Positions 7,633-14,124 of a stretch of DNA of 15,555 nucleotides are shown in pieces. Below the pieces are notes generated by a model that was not told the origin of the DNA, made no database searches, and saw nothing but the letters and a program-made list of their open reading frames with translations. This stretch comes from Synergistales bacterium (GTDB taxonomy: Bacteria > Synergistota > Synergistia > Synergistales > Thermovirgaceae): the NCBI GenBank assembly GCA_018434645.1, contig JAHDOX010000019.1, positions 1 through 15,555 of the forward strand, written 5' to 3'. Every line of letters starts with the position of its first letter. Position 1 is the first letter of the stretch. The position numbers and the translations under genes were made by a program.

Positions 7633-9285
7633 CTAGGGGACCACGACGTTTTCAAGAAGCATATCAACACGGGCCTGTCCGCGCCAGTAATTCATCCTTG
7701 GCCGGTAGATGAACCCGACGGCCCTTCTGAATTCTTCTTCGATTCCCGCTGCATTGAAAGCCAGAAACTCCACTTCTCCGGAACGTACCCTCAGATGCCT
7801 GCCTTCCCGACCAAGTGGCAAAAGTTTGAGCGGGTCTTCCCTGGGGAAGAAATAAACAGGTCTCGGATTACCCATGCCAAAGGGTCCGAGCCGTGACATC
7901 TCCCAAAGACTTTCCCTCGAATGATTCGAAGGAGGGCAGGCCAGGGCTCTCAGAGGTTCCTGGGCTGTCTCGATTTCCGACAGTGACTGCTGGAGACTCC
8001 TGCAAAGGTCTTCCCAGAACTTTTCACCCACGGTGAATCCGGCGGCTTTTTCATGCCCGCCCCAGGCATCGAGCTTGTCTTCAAGGGAGCCCAGTATCTC
8101 CAGGGCGTTCCCGCCAGGAGGAACCCTCAGCGTACCGCGAAGGGAAGTTCCTGCAGGAGCGACCAGTGCCACCGCTCGCCCATAGTCGTTGCACAACCGG
8201 CTTGCTACGCTGCTTAATACCCCGACCGGCCAATCATCACCCCGAAAAACAAGCTTGCCTTTTTTTACCGACTCCGATATTTCCTCCACCAGGGTACGGG
8301 ATATTCTCTGTCTTTTTCTGTTCAGCGAGATCAACCCGTGAACGTTATTTCTTATATTGCCCTCTCCAATCAGAACTTTTACCGCACGATCCGCAAGTCC
8401 CAGGCGACCAGCCGCATCGAGGCAGGGGATAATTTTCATCGCAAGGTCTTCTTCGTCTATGCTGCGTTTGTCAACGCCCAGCTCCCTCATCAGCACACCG
8501 AGACCTTCGCGCCTTCCTTCCCTTATCTCGCGGAGCCCCTCGCGTACCAGAACCCGGTTGATCTGTGAAAGAGGCATGGAATCGGCCACCGTCGCAAGGG
8601 CGACAAGGTCAAGTCGACAGCGCAGCCACTTTTTATCGGCTATATCCTGTTGCCAGGCCCAGCTCCACAATACTGCCGTGGCGCAGAGGTCACGCGACTC
8701 ACCCGATCCGTCCAGGTGCGGATTTACGACTACTGTCCCGTCGGGAAGAGGTTCACCTGGCGCATGATGATCGAAGACGGCCACCCTTATACCCGACATG
8801 CCGGCTTTTCGAAGAGACTCCACATCCCGTGTGCCGCAGTCAACGGTGACAAGGAAATCACAACCGCTTCTTTTGATTACATCCATGACGTCTTTATGGA
8901 CACCGTAACCCTGGCGATGCCTGTGGGGAATATAATACCTTACGTCCCTGAATTCCAGGAGTCCCAGTTCAACGGCAAGCACAGTGGAGCATACGCCGTC
9001 GACATCATAGTCGCCGTATACGACCACCCGCTTTTTTCTCCGGTGATCTTTCCAGACGTTTCGGGCTTCCTTTGAAGCCCGTCCGAGGTTCAAGCCGGAA
9101 AGAGATGTATCAAGGCTCGGGCGCAACCACTCCCGAGCCTTGTCGAGCCTTTTTTCATCGGCGACCCCTTTCATCCTGAGAACGGCGGCAGTAACAGGCG
9201 TGCAATCAAGGGTCGCGGCAAAATCGTGATCGGCAGGGGTTATTTTGTCTATAATCACCCGCGCCAAAGGACAGGTAAGGGACAA
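7633..9285 (-). CDS. recJ: RecJ-like single-stranded-DNA exonuclease (DHH/DHHA1 family)
   Basis: The 550-residue product fits RecJ, the 5'-3' single-stranded DNA exonuclease of recombination and mismatch repair. DHH-domain motifs are GDYDVDG at 91-97, VDCG at 148-151, DHH at 172-174 and ATVADSMPL at 231-239, giving the aspartates and histidines that bind two metals. The DHHA1 part has GGHEKAAGF at 409-417, followed by PFGMGNPRPVY at 468-478. The region that reads GSGRS in typical RecJ is instead GTLRVPPGG (384-392), so this is a divergent member and exact activity is less sure. The start is uncertain. TTG at 9283-9285 lies just after an in-frame stop, with AGGAG 14 bases upstream, which is too far to be ideal. 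GTG at 9256-9258 is an alternative. A 29-base gap separates it from rel. Confidence 0.85.
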   Translation of the reverse strand: MSLTCPLARVIIDKITPADHDFAATLDCTPVTAAVLRMKGVADEKRLDKAREWLRPSLDTSLSGLNLGRASKEARNVWKDHRRKKRVVVYGDYDVDGVCSTVLAVELGLLEFRDVRYYIPHRHRQGYGVHKDVMDVIKRSGCDFLVTVDCGTRDVESLRKAGMSGIRVAVFDHHAPGEPLPDGTVVVNPHLDGSGESRDLCATAVLWSWAWQQDIADKKWLRCRLDLVALATVADSMPLSQINRVLVREGLREIREGRREGLGVLMRELGVDKRSIDEEDLAMKIIPCLDAAGRLGLADRAVKVLIGEGNIRNNVHGLISLNRKRQRISRTLVEEISESVKKGKLVFRGDDWPVGVLSSVASRLCNDYGRAVALVAPAGTSLRGTLRVPPGGNALEILGSLEDKLDAWGGHEKAAGFTVGEKFWEDLCRSLQQSLSEIETAQEPLRALACPPSNHSRESLWEMSRLGPFGMGNPRPVYFFPREDPLKLLPLGREGRHLRVRSGEVEFLAFNAAGIEEEFRRAVGFIYRPRMNYWRGQARVDMLLENVVVP

Positions 9286-9294
9286 TGTTTAAAA

Positions 9295-9801
9295 TCAGAC
9301 TCCTTTCCGGTCGTCATCTCTTTCTTCCAAAAGCTCTTCTTCCGGTTCGAGGCCCAAACCTTCTTCATCAAAGGTTTTCCCACCTTCTGCAGCACGACGA
9401 TTCTTTTGGGAAACAGATTCCTCCGTGCTTTCTTCGGGTTCAGAAGCAACTTCCGCAGTTTCGGAAATTTCGGATGCACTTTCGGGCCTGACAGCGGCAG
9501 CCTCTTCCCGCCTGGCACTTATCGCCGCCAAAAGGGAAGCCTTTTCCTCTTCCAGTTCCCTGATCTTCTTTTCCTTCTCCCGTACCTGACGGACATATTT
9601 GCCGCGCGTCTCCATTAGTGCGGAAAGTGAAACAAGCCACATCAAAATACCGCCGGCGGCAAAAAGGAGGACCTCCCAAATGCCCTGGGGGATCGCTCTT
9701 TCCCATACAAGAAACCTGACTATAATCTCACCGGTATTCTGAAAAGCGTAGACTGCGGCCAAAAGCATCGCCAAAGCAACTGCAAGAGCATAACTTTTCA
9801 T
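9295..9801 (-). CDS. LapA-domain inner-membrane protein with coiled coil and acidic tail
   Basis: This 168-residue protein has two membrane helices (about 3-20 and 41-61) joined by a short loop containing FQNTGEIIVRFLVW, the pattern of the LapA (DUF1049) domain. After the helices come a charged coiled coil (about 64-100) and a long Glu-rich, probably disordered tail. In enterobacteria LapA acts in control of lipopolysaccharide assembly; outside them the role is unknown, so no function is claimed. The reading frame stays open back to 9969, inside the radical SAM gene. The ATG at 9799-9801 is chosen because GGAGGAG stands about eight bases upstream and the LapA domain begins at once. Its stop lies nine bases before the recJ TTG. 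Confidence 0.82.
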   Translation of the reverse strand: MKSYALAVALAMLLAAVYAFQNTGEIIVRFLVWERAIPQGIWEVLLFAAGGILMWLVSLSALMETRGKYVRQVREKEKKIRELEEEKASLLAAISARREEAAAVRPESASEISETAEVASEPEESTEESVSQKNRRAAEGGKTFDEEGLGLEPEEELLEERDDDRKGV

Positions 9802-9860
9802 ACCCACCACTCCTCCGCGCGGTATGCGAACAGCCTTTCCCGGCGCTGCGGGATCGTCTG

Positions 9861-11303
9861 TCAGGACTTCTGCCTCTGGGGCGAACGCTTGTTGAAACGT
9901 TCGTGTACCTCGGGCTTGTCTTCCCGCTTCAGACTCTCGATGTATTTCGTCCTTCCGGTCGTTTCCCATTCGGTATCAAATATTTCATGAATTTCCCTGC
10001 TGTATTCGTCAAGCCCTTCGGCCAGGTCGGTAAGGATGTTTTCCGAACCCGGATGGGTAGGTCTGGCCCCATGCTTTCTGACAAGCTCCCGGAGAACCGC
10101 CGGGTGGTCGATGATAAGGCAGGGGCACAGGAGATTGTCATCCTCGTAAGGCTGCGCCTCCCTTATGTCCTTGAAAAAGGGGCTCTGCAAGACCTCAACG
10201 AGGCTCTTTTCCTTTATGTTGTCCACGGCGAAGTGAACGAAAACACAGGGCTCCACGTCACCGTTTGAGATTATGTGAAGATAGCGCTCGCCGCCTGCCA
10301 TGCAGCCATCCACGTAAGGTCCGTCATTCCAGAAATCGCCTATGAAAACAGGGTACTTCATGCGCCATTCCTCGACCTTTTCATGAAGCTTCGCCCGTTG
10401 CTTCGGAGTGGCCATGTATTCAAGATCGGGAGTGCCTCCCGTAGGGATATACTGAAAAAACCATCCGACTTTGCAACCCTTTTCGTACATTTCCTCGATA
10501 AACGCGTCGCTTGCCAGATAGTCTGCGCTGGTTCTGGTGTACGTAGCGCTGAATCCGTAAAGAATCCCTTTCCGGTTGAGCCGGTCGAAGCTTTCCATGA
10601 CCTTGTCGTAAGTGCCCTCGCCCCTGCGGGAATCCGTCTCCTCACGGGTCCCTTCGACGGAAAGCACGGGAGCCACGTTCCCCATCCGGGCGAGGCGGTC
10701 CGTCACCTTCTCGTCAAGCAGTGTGCCGTTGGTGTAAACGTGGAAGAAACAGTCATCATGTTTTTGCCAAAGATCAAGCAGGTCGGGCCTCACAAAACAC
10801 TCACCGCCCGAGAAGGTGAAAAAGTACATGCCCAGTTCCTTGGCTTCGTTTATCACCCGGTCCAACACATCAAAGGAAAGATCGTCTTCCTTCGAATAGG
10901 CCGAGGCGTAGCATCCCTTGCAATGCAGGTTGCAGCGCATGGTGGGGCTTATGACTATGAAATTGGGAAGGTGTACGCCTAACTGTTTCTCTTTTCTGTC
11001 GATCATGGCCCGGCCCAGGATGATGAAATTCACCAGAAAATTCATGATCATCTTTTTCCGGCAAAGCGGGTTCAGTTCTGTAAACAAACGCCTGAATACA
11101 CCTGCAAAGGGGTGATTTTCTCTCGCATACTGAGCCAGCGCCTTGGTAGTTTCCCTGTAGTACTTGTTCGGCGAAATTTTTGAAAGAGCTTCAAAGAGTG
11201 CGACTAGCTTTCTTTCGTCATCCTCTTCGGCCAGGCGTGCAACCTGGTCCAGTAGTGCTGCAGATACTAACCCCTTGAGCCTGTCCATGGCGTTCATGCC
11301 CAT
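9861..11303 (-). CDS. Radical SAM/SPASM-type protein, function unknown
   Basis: This 480-residue radical S-adenosylmethionine enzyme is the first gene of the left block. The cluster-binding motif is C124-x3-C128-x2-C131 (RCNLHCKGCYA), followed by the SAM-binding SGGE at 165-168. A C-terminal SPASM-like region holds C334, C353, C393 and C395, suggesting an additional Fe-S cluster. Around 215-345 it has the pattern SVEGTREETDSRRG, then IGDFWNDGPYVDGC, seen in a broad uncharacterised radical SAM family of anaerobes. The N-terminal 110 residues are helical and lack a known domain. No peptide-precursor gene stands beside it, so a peptide-modifying role is not supported. The frame is open upstream to 11372, but the ATG at 11301-11303 has AGGAGG eight bases upstream and is preferred. 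Confidence 0.88.
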   Translation of the reverse strand: MGMNAMDRLKGLVSAALLDQVARLAEEDDERKLVALFEALSKISPNKYYRETTKALAQYARENHPFAGVFRRLFTELNPLCRKKMIMNFLVNFIILGRAMIDRKEKQLGVHLPNFIVISPTMRCNLHCKGCYASAYSKEDDLSFDVLDRVINEAKELGMYFFTFSGGECFVRPDLLDLWQKHDDCFFHVYTNGTLLDEKVTDRLARMGNVAPVLSVEGTREETDSRRGEGTYDKVMESFDRLNRKGILYGFSATYTRTSADYLASDAFIEEMYEKGCKVGWFFQYIPTGGTPDLEYMATPKQRAKLHEKVEEWRMKYPVFIGDFWNDGPYVDGCMAGGERYLHIISNGDVEPCVFVHFAVDNIKEKSLVEVLQSPFFKDIREAQPYEDDNLLCPCLIIDHPAVLRELVRKHGARPTHPGSENILTDLAEGLDEYSREIHEIFDTEWETTGRTKYIESLKREDKPEVHERFNKRSPQRQKS

Positions 11304-11449
11304 AACTGCATCCTCCTTCCGTAGCAAGGCATAAGACGGTATTCGAATTTTCGGCTCCGGATTCTTTCGCATCCGGTTCCGATCTGTCGTCCCGCTCTTT
11401 GTCCGGGCAGGATGGTGGCAAATACGGCAAATTAAAAAATGCTGTTAAT

Positions 11450-11477
11450 ATTCTATCATTGCGTTTGTCTTTTGCAA
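11450..11477 (-). promoter_or_regulatory. Predicted sigma-70 promoter for the left block
   Basis: Read on the minus strand, TTGCAA (11472-11477) is followed after 16 bases by TAGAAT (11450-11455). It points towards the radical SAM gene and would give a leader of about 140 bases. It is the only good candidate upstream of the eleven-gene run. The match is moderate and there is no experimental support. Confidence 0.5.
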
Positions 11478-11498
11478 TCAGAACGGATCATTTCTCTC

Positions 11499-11526
11499 CC
11501 GACAAAGGTGGAACAGGTATTATAAT
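11499..11526 (+). promoter_or_regulatory. Predicted sigma-70 promoter for the small secreted protein
   Basis: A perfect TATAAT at 11521-11526 has CCGACA (11499-11504), a four-of-six match to the -35 box, 16 bases upstream. Transcription would start near 11533, about 60 bases before the coding start. Its -35 box is only 21 bases from the -35 box of the opposing promoter. Confidence 0.6.
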
Positions 11527-11593
11527 TTCTATGGAAGCAACAGGATTGGTTTTTCGGTGACTTTGATTTGAAAAGAGAGGAGCGATTTCCTTG

Positions 11594-11977
11594 ATGAAAA
11601 AAACGGTTTTTACGGCCCTCGTAACGGTTTTGCTGGTGGGGCTGTTTTCTGCGGGGTCTTTGGCTCAGGAAAGCTGTCCTGTTCCGGCTGGAACCAAGGT
11701 GGTTCTGCTGGAATCAAGCTGGTCATTCGACCCTGCGGCGGGACTTTTGAAAGGAAGGGCGACGGTGTTCAACGCCTCCGATTCCGATGCCATAGCACCG
11801 GGTGTAATGATCAGCCTGTACAACCTGCAAGGAGAGATGTTCGATAACTTCATTATAAGGGGCAAACAGGCCCGGGTTGCACCTGGCGACAAAACGGAAG
11901 TCGAGTTCCAGGCCCAGCTTAAAGCCATCCCTTTGTCCGTGATGATTGGCCCGATCGAAGGGATGGCTGTTACCTGA
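11594..11977 (+). CDS. Small exported protein of unknown function
   Basis: I do not recognise a named family. The 127-residue product begins with a clear signal peptide: MKKT, a hydrophobic core, then a likely cleavage after Ala-Gln near residue 25 (SLAQ|ES). The mature part, about 100 residues, is probably beta-rich. The stretch VFNASDSDAIAPGVMISLYN, then a Pro-Gly turn and a hydrophobic strand, is loosely like FxLYD-type extracellular beta-sandwich domains, but this is only a resemblance. A single Cys (C28) lies near the mature N-terminus without a lipobox. The ATG at 11594 is used. A TTG at 11591 is one codon earlier, and AGGAG at 11578-11582 is spaced slightly better for TTG (8 bases) than for ATG (11). 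It has its own promoter and probably forms a single-gene or two-gene unit. Confidence 0.75.
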   Translation: MKKTVFTALVTVLLVGLFSAGSLAQESCPVPAGTKVVLLESSWSFDPAAGLLKGRATVFNASDSDAIAPGVMISLYNLQGEMFDNFIIRGKQARVAPGDKTEVEFQAQLKAIPLSVMIGPIEGMAVT

Positions 11978-11990
11978 GGATAGAAACAGT

Positions 11991-12005
11991 TGGCGCGTAG
12001 CGCCA
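11991..12005 (+). terminator. Small hairpin after the secreted-protein gene, possible weak terminator
   Basis: TGGCGC-GTA-GCGCCA forms a perfect six-base-pair GC-rich stem 13 bases after the stop codon. It is followed only by CTTTAG, so a strong uridine run is missing. It may be a partial terminator or an RNA 3'-end stabiliser that separates this gene from the CoA-binding gene. Confidence 0.35.
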
Positions 12006-12040
12006 CTTTAGAATATAGGTGAAGAAAGGAGTTTGCTGCC

Positions 12041-12460
12041 ATGAAGATGGACGAAATAATAGAAGAATTTGTCTGCAAACCTTCGAAGATAGCGGTCGTC
12101 GGAGCATCGCGAAATCGTGATCGCCCAGTATACGATGTAATGTCATACCTGAAGCAGCAGGAATTTGACTTGTACCCGGTTAATCCAGCTTCTGCGGGTG
12201 ATACCATACTCGATTTGCCCTGCTATAAAAGCCTGAAAGAAGTTCCGGAAAGGGTGGATATTGTGGCCCTTTTCCTATCGCGGAAAAACCAGGAGATCAT
12301 TTTGGAGGATATCAGGGGTCTGGCATACAAACCTGTGGTATGGATGCAGCCTGGAGCGGAAAACGACGAGGCCGAGGACGCTTTGAAGCAGGAGGGATAT
12401 GAAGTAGTCAAGGGTGCCTGCCTCATGATGACCCATCAGGTTTATTGTGGTGGAGAGTAG
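12041..12460 (+). CDS. CoA-binding domain protein, YccU type
   Basis: The 139 residues form one Rossmann-like CoA-binding domain (CoA_binding_2 family), the same fold as the N-terminal part of succinyl-CoA synthetase alpha. The diagnostic stretches are IAVVGASRNRDRPVYDVM at 17-34, YPVNP at 45-49, and VWMQPGAEN at 100-108. There is also a C-terminal Cys (C127) in the usual GACLM position. The length matches the family. The biological role of these stand-alone proteins is not established; binding of CoA or a related nucleotide is inferred. The ATG at 12041 has AAAGGAG nine bases upstream. The gene lies 63 bases after the secreted-protein gene and is separated from the nifS operon by a region with its own promoter. 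Confidence 0.9.
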   Translation: MKMDEIIEEFVCKPSKIAVVGASRNRDRPVYDVMSYLKQQEFDLYPVNPASAGDTILDLPCYKSLKEVPERVDIVALFLSRKNQEIILEDIRGLAYKPVVWMQPGAENDEAEDALKQEGYEVVKGACLMMTHQVYCGGE

Positions 12461-12485
12461 TTAAAGGAAAAAGAAGCCAAGGTGC

Positions 12486-12514
12486 TTGACCTCGGCGGCC
12501 TGCGGGTTTAGTAT
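12486..12514 (+). promoter_or_regulatory. Predicted sigma-70 promoter of the nifS operon
   Basis: TTGACC (12486-12491, five of six matches to the -35 box) is followed after 17 bases by TAGTAT (12509-12514, four of six matches to the -10 box). Transcription is expected to begin close to 12521. This is exactly where the DtxR/IdeR-like operator starts. Confidence 0.6.
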
Positions 12515-12520
12515 ATCGTC

Positions 12521-12539
12521 ATAAGTTAGGCTAACCTAA
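12521..12539 (+). promoter_or_regulatory. DtxR/IdeR-type iron box operator
   Basis: The 19-base site matches the known DtxR/IdeR consensus TTAGGTTAGSCTAACCTAA at 17 of 19 positions, with mismatches at positions 1 and 4. Seven of the nine symmetric base pairs of the palindrome are kept. It starts about seven bases after the predicted -10 box and covers the expected transcription start. A bound repressor would therefore block polymerase. The consensus is established for iron-dependent repressors of actinobacteria; use of such a box in this organism is inferred. Confidence 0.65.
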
Positions 12540-12558
12540 AAAACAAGGGGCGATATGA

Positions 12559-13734
12559 ATGCCGGCAAGAAAGGTTTATCTGGATCATTCGGCAACGACT
12601 CCGCTTGCCGCCGAAGTTTATGAAGCAATGAAGCCGTTTTTGCAGGAACGTTTTGGCAACCCTAACAGCCTTCACTCCTGGGGCAGGGAAGCCAGAAAGG
12701 CCGTCGACGAGAGCCGGGCTTCAATAGCAAGGCTTATAAATGCCGAACCCCGCGAAGTAATCATAACGGGAGGCGGCAGTGAGGCGGATAATCTCGCCAT
12801 AAAGGGGACCGCCTTCGCGCTCCAGGGCAGGGGAAGGCACATAATAACCTCGGCCATCGAACACCATGCCGTTATCGACACCTGTAAATGGCTGGAAAAA
12901 CAGGGGTTTGAACTGACGGTGCTTCCCGTAGACGAGACGGGAATGGTAAGCATCGCCGACCTGGATGCGGCGATCAGGGAAGAGACCATACTCGTTACCA
13001 TCATGTATGCCAATAATGAGGTAGGCACCATACAGCCGGTAAGAGAAATCGTCCGGACGGCCCGGGCGAAGGGCGTTCGGGTGCACCTCGACGGCGTACA
13101 GGCAGTGGGCCACATCCCCGTGGATGTAAAAGACCTGGATGCGGATTTGCTGACTCTCTCCGCCCACAAGATGTACGGGCCGAAGGGTGTCGGGGCTCTT
13201 TACGTGAAGCGCGGAGTAAAACTGGATCCGCTGGTACACGGTGGCGGACAGGAATTCGGGCTCAGGTCTGGAACGGAGAATACGGCGGGTATTGTCGGAT
13301 TCGGGGCAGCCGCGGAGCTTGCAAATCGGCGGCTTGAAGAGGGAGCCGTCGAAGAGGAAAGCCGGTTAAAAGACCTGCTCATCAACGGCATCACCGATAA
13401 AATCCCCAATGCCCATATAACGGGACATCCGGTGGAGAGGCTCCCCTTTCATGCCAGTGTGTGCTTTGATTACATAGAGGGCGAATCCATGCTCTTGCGG
13501 CTTGATGCCGCCGGAATAGGGGCTTCGAGCGGTTCCGCGTGCACTTCGGGAAGCCTCGAGCCCAGTCACGTGCTTTTGGCCATGGGTATACCTCATGAAT
13601 TGGCCCACGGCTCACTGCGCCTGACACTGGGAAAAGATACGACGGAGGAGGATATTCTCTACGTTCTTGAAATACTTCCCAAGGTGGTTTCGGACCTCAG
13701 GGCACTCTCGCCGCTTGGAAAAGAACTCTCATAA
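12559..13734 (+). CDS. nifS: Cysteine desulfurase, NifS/IscS family
   Basis: This pyridoxal-phosphate enzyme removes sulfur from L-cysteine as an enzyme persulfide and passes it to Fe-S scaffolds and other acceptors. All hallmarks are present in 391 residues: the N-terminal YLDHSATTPL at 7-16, H102-H103 in the SAIEHHAV stretch, D178 in HLDGVQAVG (most relatives have TDAVQ), the cofactor lysine K204 in SAHKMYGPKG, and the catalytic C328 in GSACTSGSLEPSHVL. The catalytic loop with SGSACTSG places it with class I (NifS/IscS) enzymes, whose mobile loop delivers sulfur to IscU. The ATG at 12559 has GGGG eight bases upstream. It is the first gene of a three-gene unit with iscU and a MOSC gene, and is probably controlled by the iron box just upstream. 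Confidence 0.96.
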   Translation: MPARKVYLDHSATTPLAAEVYEAMKPFLQERFGNPNSLHSWGREARKAVDESRASIARLINAEPREVIITGGGSEADNLAIKGTAFALQGRGRHIITSAIEHHAVIDTCKWLEKQGFELTVLPVDETGMVSIADLDAAIREETILVTIMYANNEVGTIQPVREIVRTARAKGVRVHLDGVQAVGHIPVDVKDLDADLLTLSAHKMYGPKGVGALYVKRGVKLDPLVHGGGQEFGLRSGTENTAGIVGFGAAAELANRRLEEGAVEEESRLKDLLINGITDKIPNAHITGHPVERLPFHASVCFDYIEGESMLLRLDAAGIGASSGSACTSGSLEPSHVLLAMGIPHELAHGSLRLTLGKDTTEEDILYVLEILPKVVSDLRALSPLGKELS

Positions 13735-13746
13735 CGAGGTGAAAGA

Positions 13747-14124
13747 ATGATGTACTCGGAAAAAGTAATCGAATTGTTCATGAATCCCAAGAACGCAGGA
13801 AGGATAGACAATCCTGACGGTGTCGGCCAGGTAGGGAACCCGCAGTGCGGGGATATCATGAAGATCTATATCAAGGTAAAGGATGACCGCATCGAGGATA
13901 TTTCTTTTGAAACCTTCGGATGTGCTTCGGCGATAGCCTCCAGTTCCATGGTCACCGAAATGGTTAAGGGGAAGACCCTGGACGAGGCCCTCAAGGTGTC
14001 AAACAAGGACGTCATGGAGGAACTCGGTGGTCTCCCCCCTCAGAAAATACACTGTTCGCTTTTGGCCGAAGAAGGGATCAAGGCCGCCATAGAGGATTAC
14101 AGGAAGAAAGCGGGTATAAAGTGA
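13747..14124 (+). CDS. iscU: Fe-S cluster scaffold protein, IscU/NifU N-terminal type
   Basis: The 125-residue product is a single-domain IscU-like scaffold on which [2Fe-2S] and [4Fe-4S] clusters are built. The three cluster-binding cysteines are C34 (in GNPQCGD, with the conserved D36), C59 (in FGCASAIASSS) and C103 (in KIHCSLLAEE). The LPPxK(I/V)HC stretch before C103 is the classical Hsc70-binding region in IscU, here LPPQKIHC. No C-terminal NifU thioredoxin-like domain is present. It follows nifS by 12 bases, with GAGGTGA five bases before the ATG at 13747; a second ATG follows at once. hscA, hscB, iscA and fdx are not in the window, so this is a minimal desulfurase-scaffold pair, as seen in many anaerobes. 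Confidence 0.95.
   Translation: MMYSEKVIELFMNPKNAGRIDNPDGVGQVGNPQCGDIMKIYIKVKDDRIEDISFETFGCASAIASSSMVTEMVKGKTLDEALKVSNKDVMEELGGLPPQKIHCSLLAEEGIKAAIEDYRKKAGIK

Noticed and set aside
9802..9969. N-terminal extension of the LapA-like protein
   Set aside because: The frame is open but overlaps the end of the radical SAM gene; the ribosome site and the membrane domain both point to the ATG at 9801.
10275..10982. Plus-strand open frame of 235 codons inside the radical SAM gene
   Set aside because: It is antisense to a gene with a full radical SAM signature; no independent support.
11304..11372. Upstream ATG for the radical SAM protein
   Set aside because: The downstream ATG at 11303 has an ideal AGGAGG site; the extra 23 residues look like leader sequence.
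12009..12014. TAGAAT as a -10 box for the CoA-binding gene
   Set aside because: No acceptable -35 element at a normal distance; the gene may be read from the upstream promoter.
12476..12496. Imperfect hairpin GCCAAGGT/ACCTCGGC between the CoA-binding gene and nifS, considered as a terminator
   Set aside because: It has one mismatch, no uridine run after it, and overlaps the predicted -35 box of nifS.
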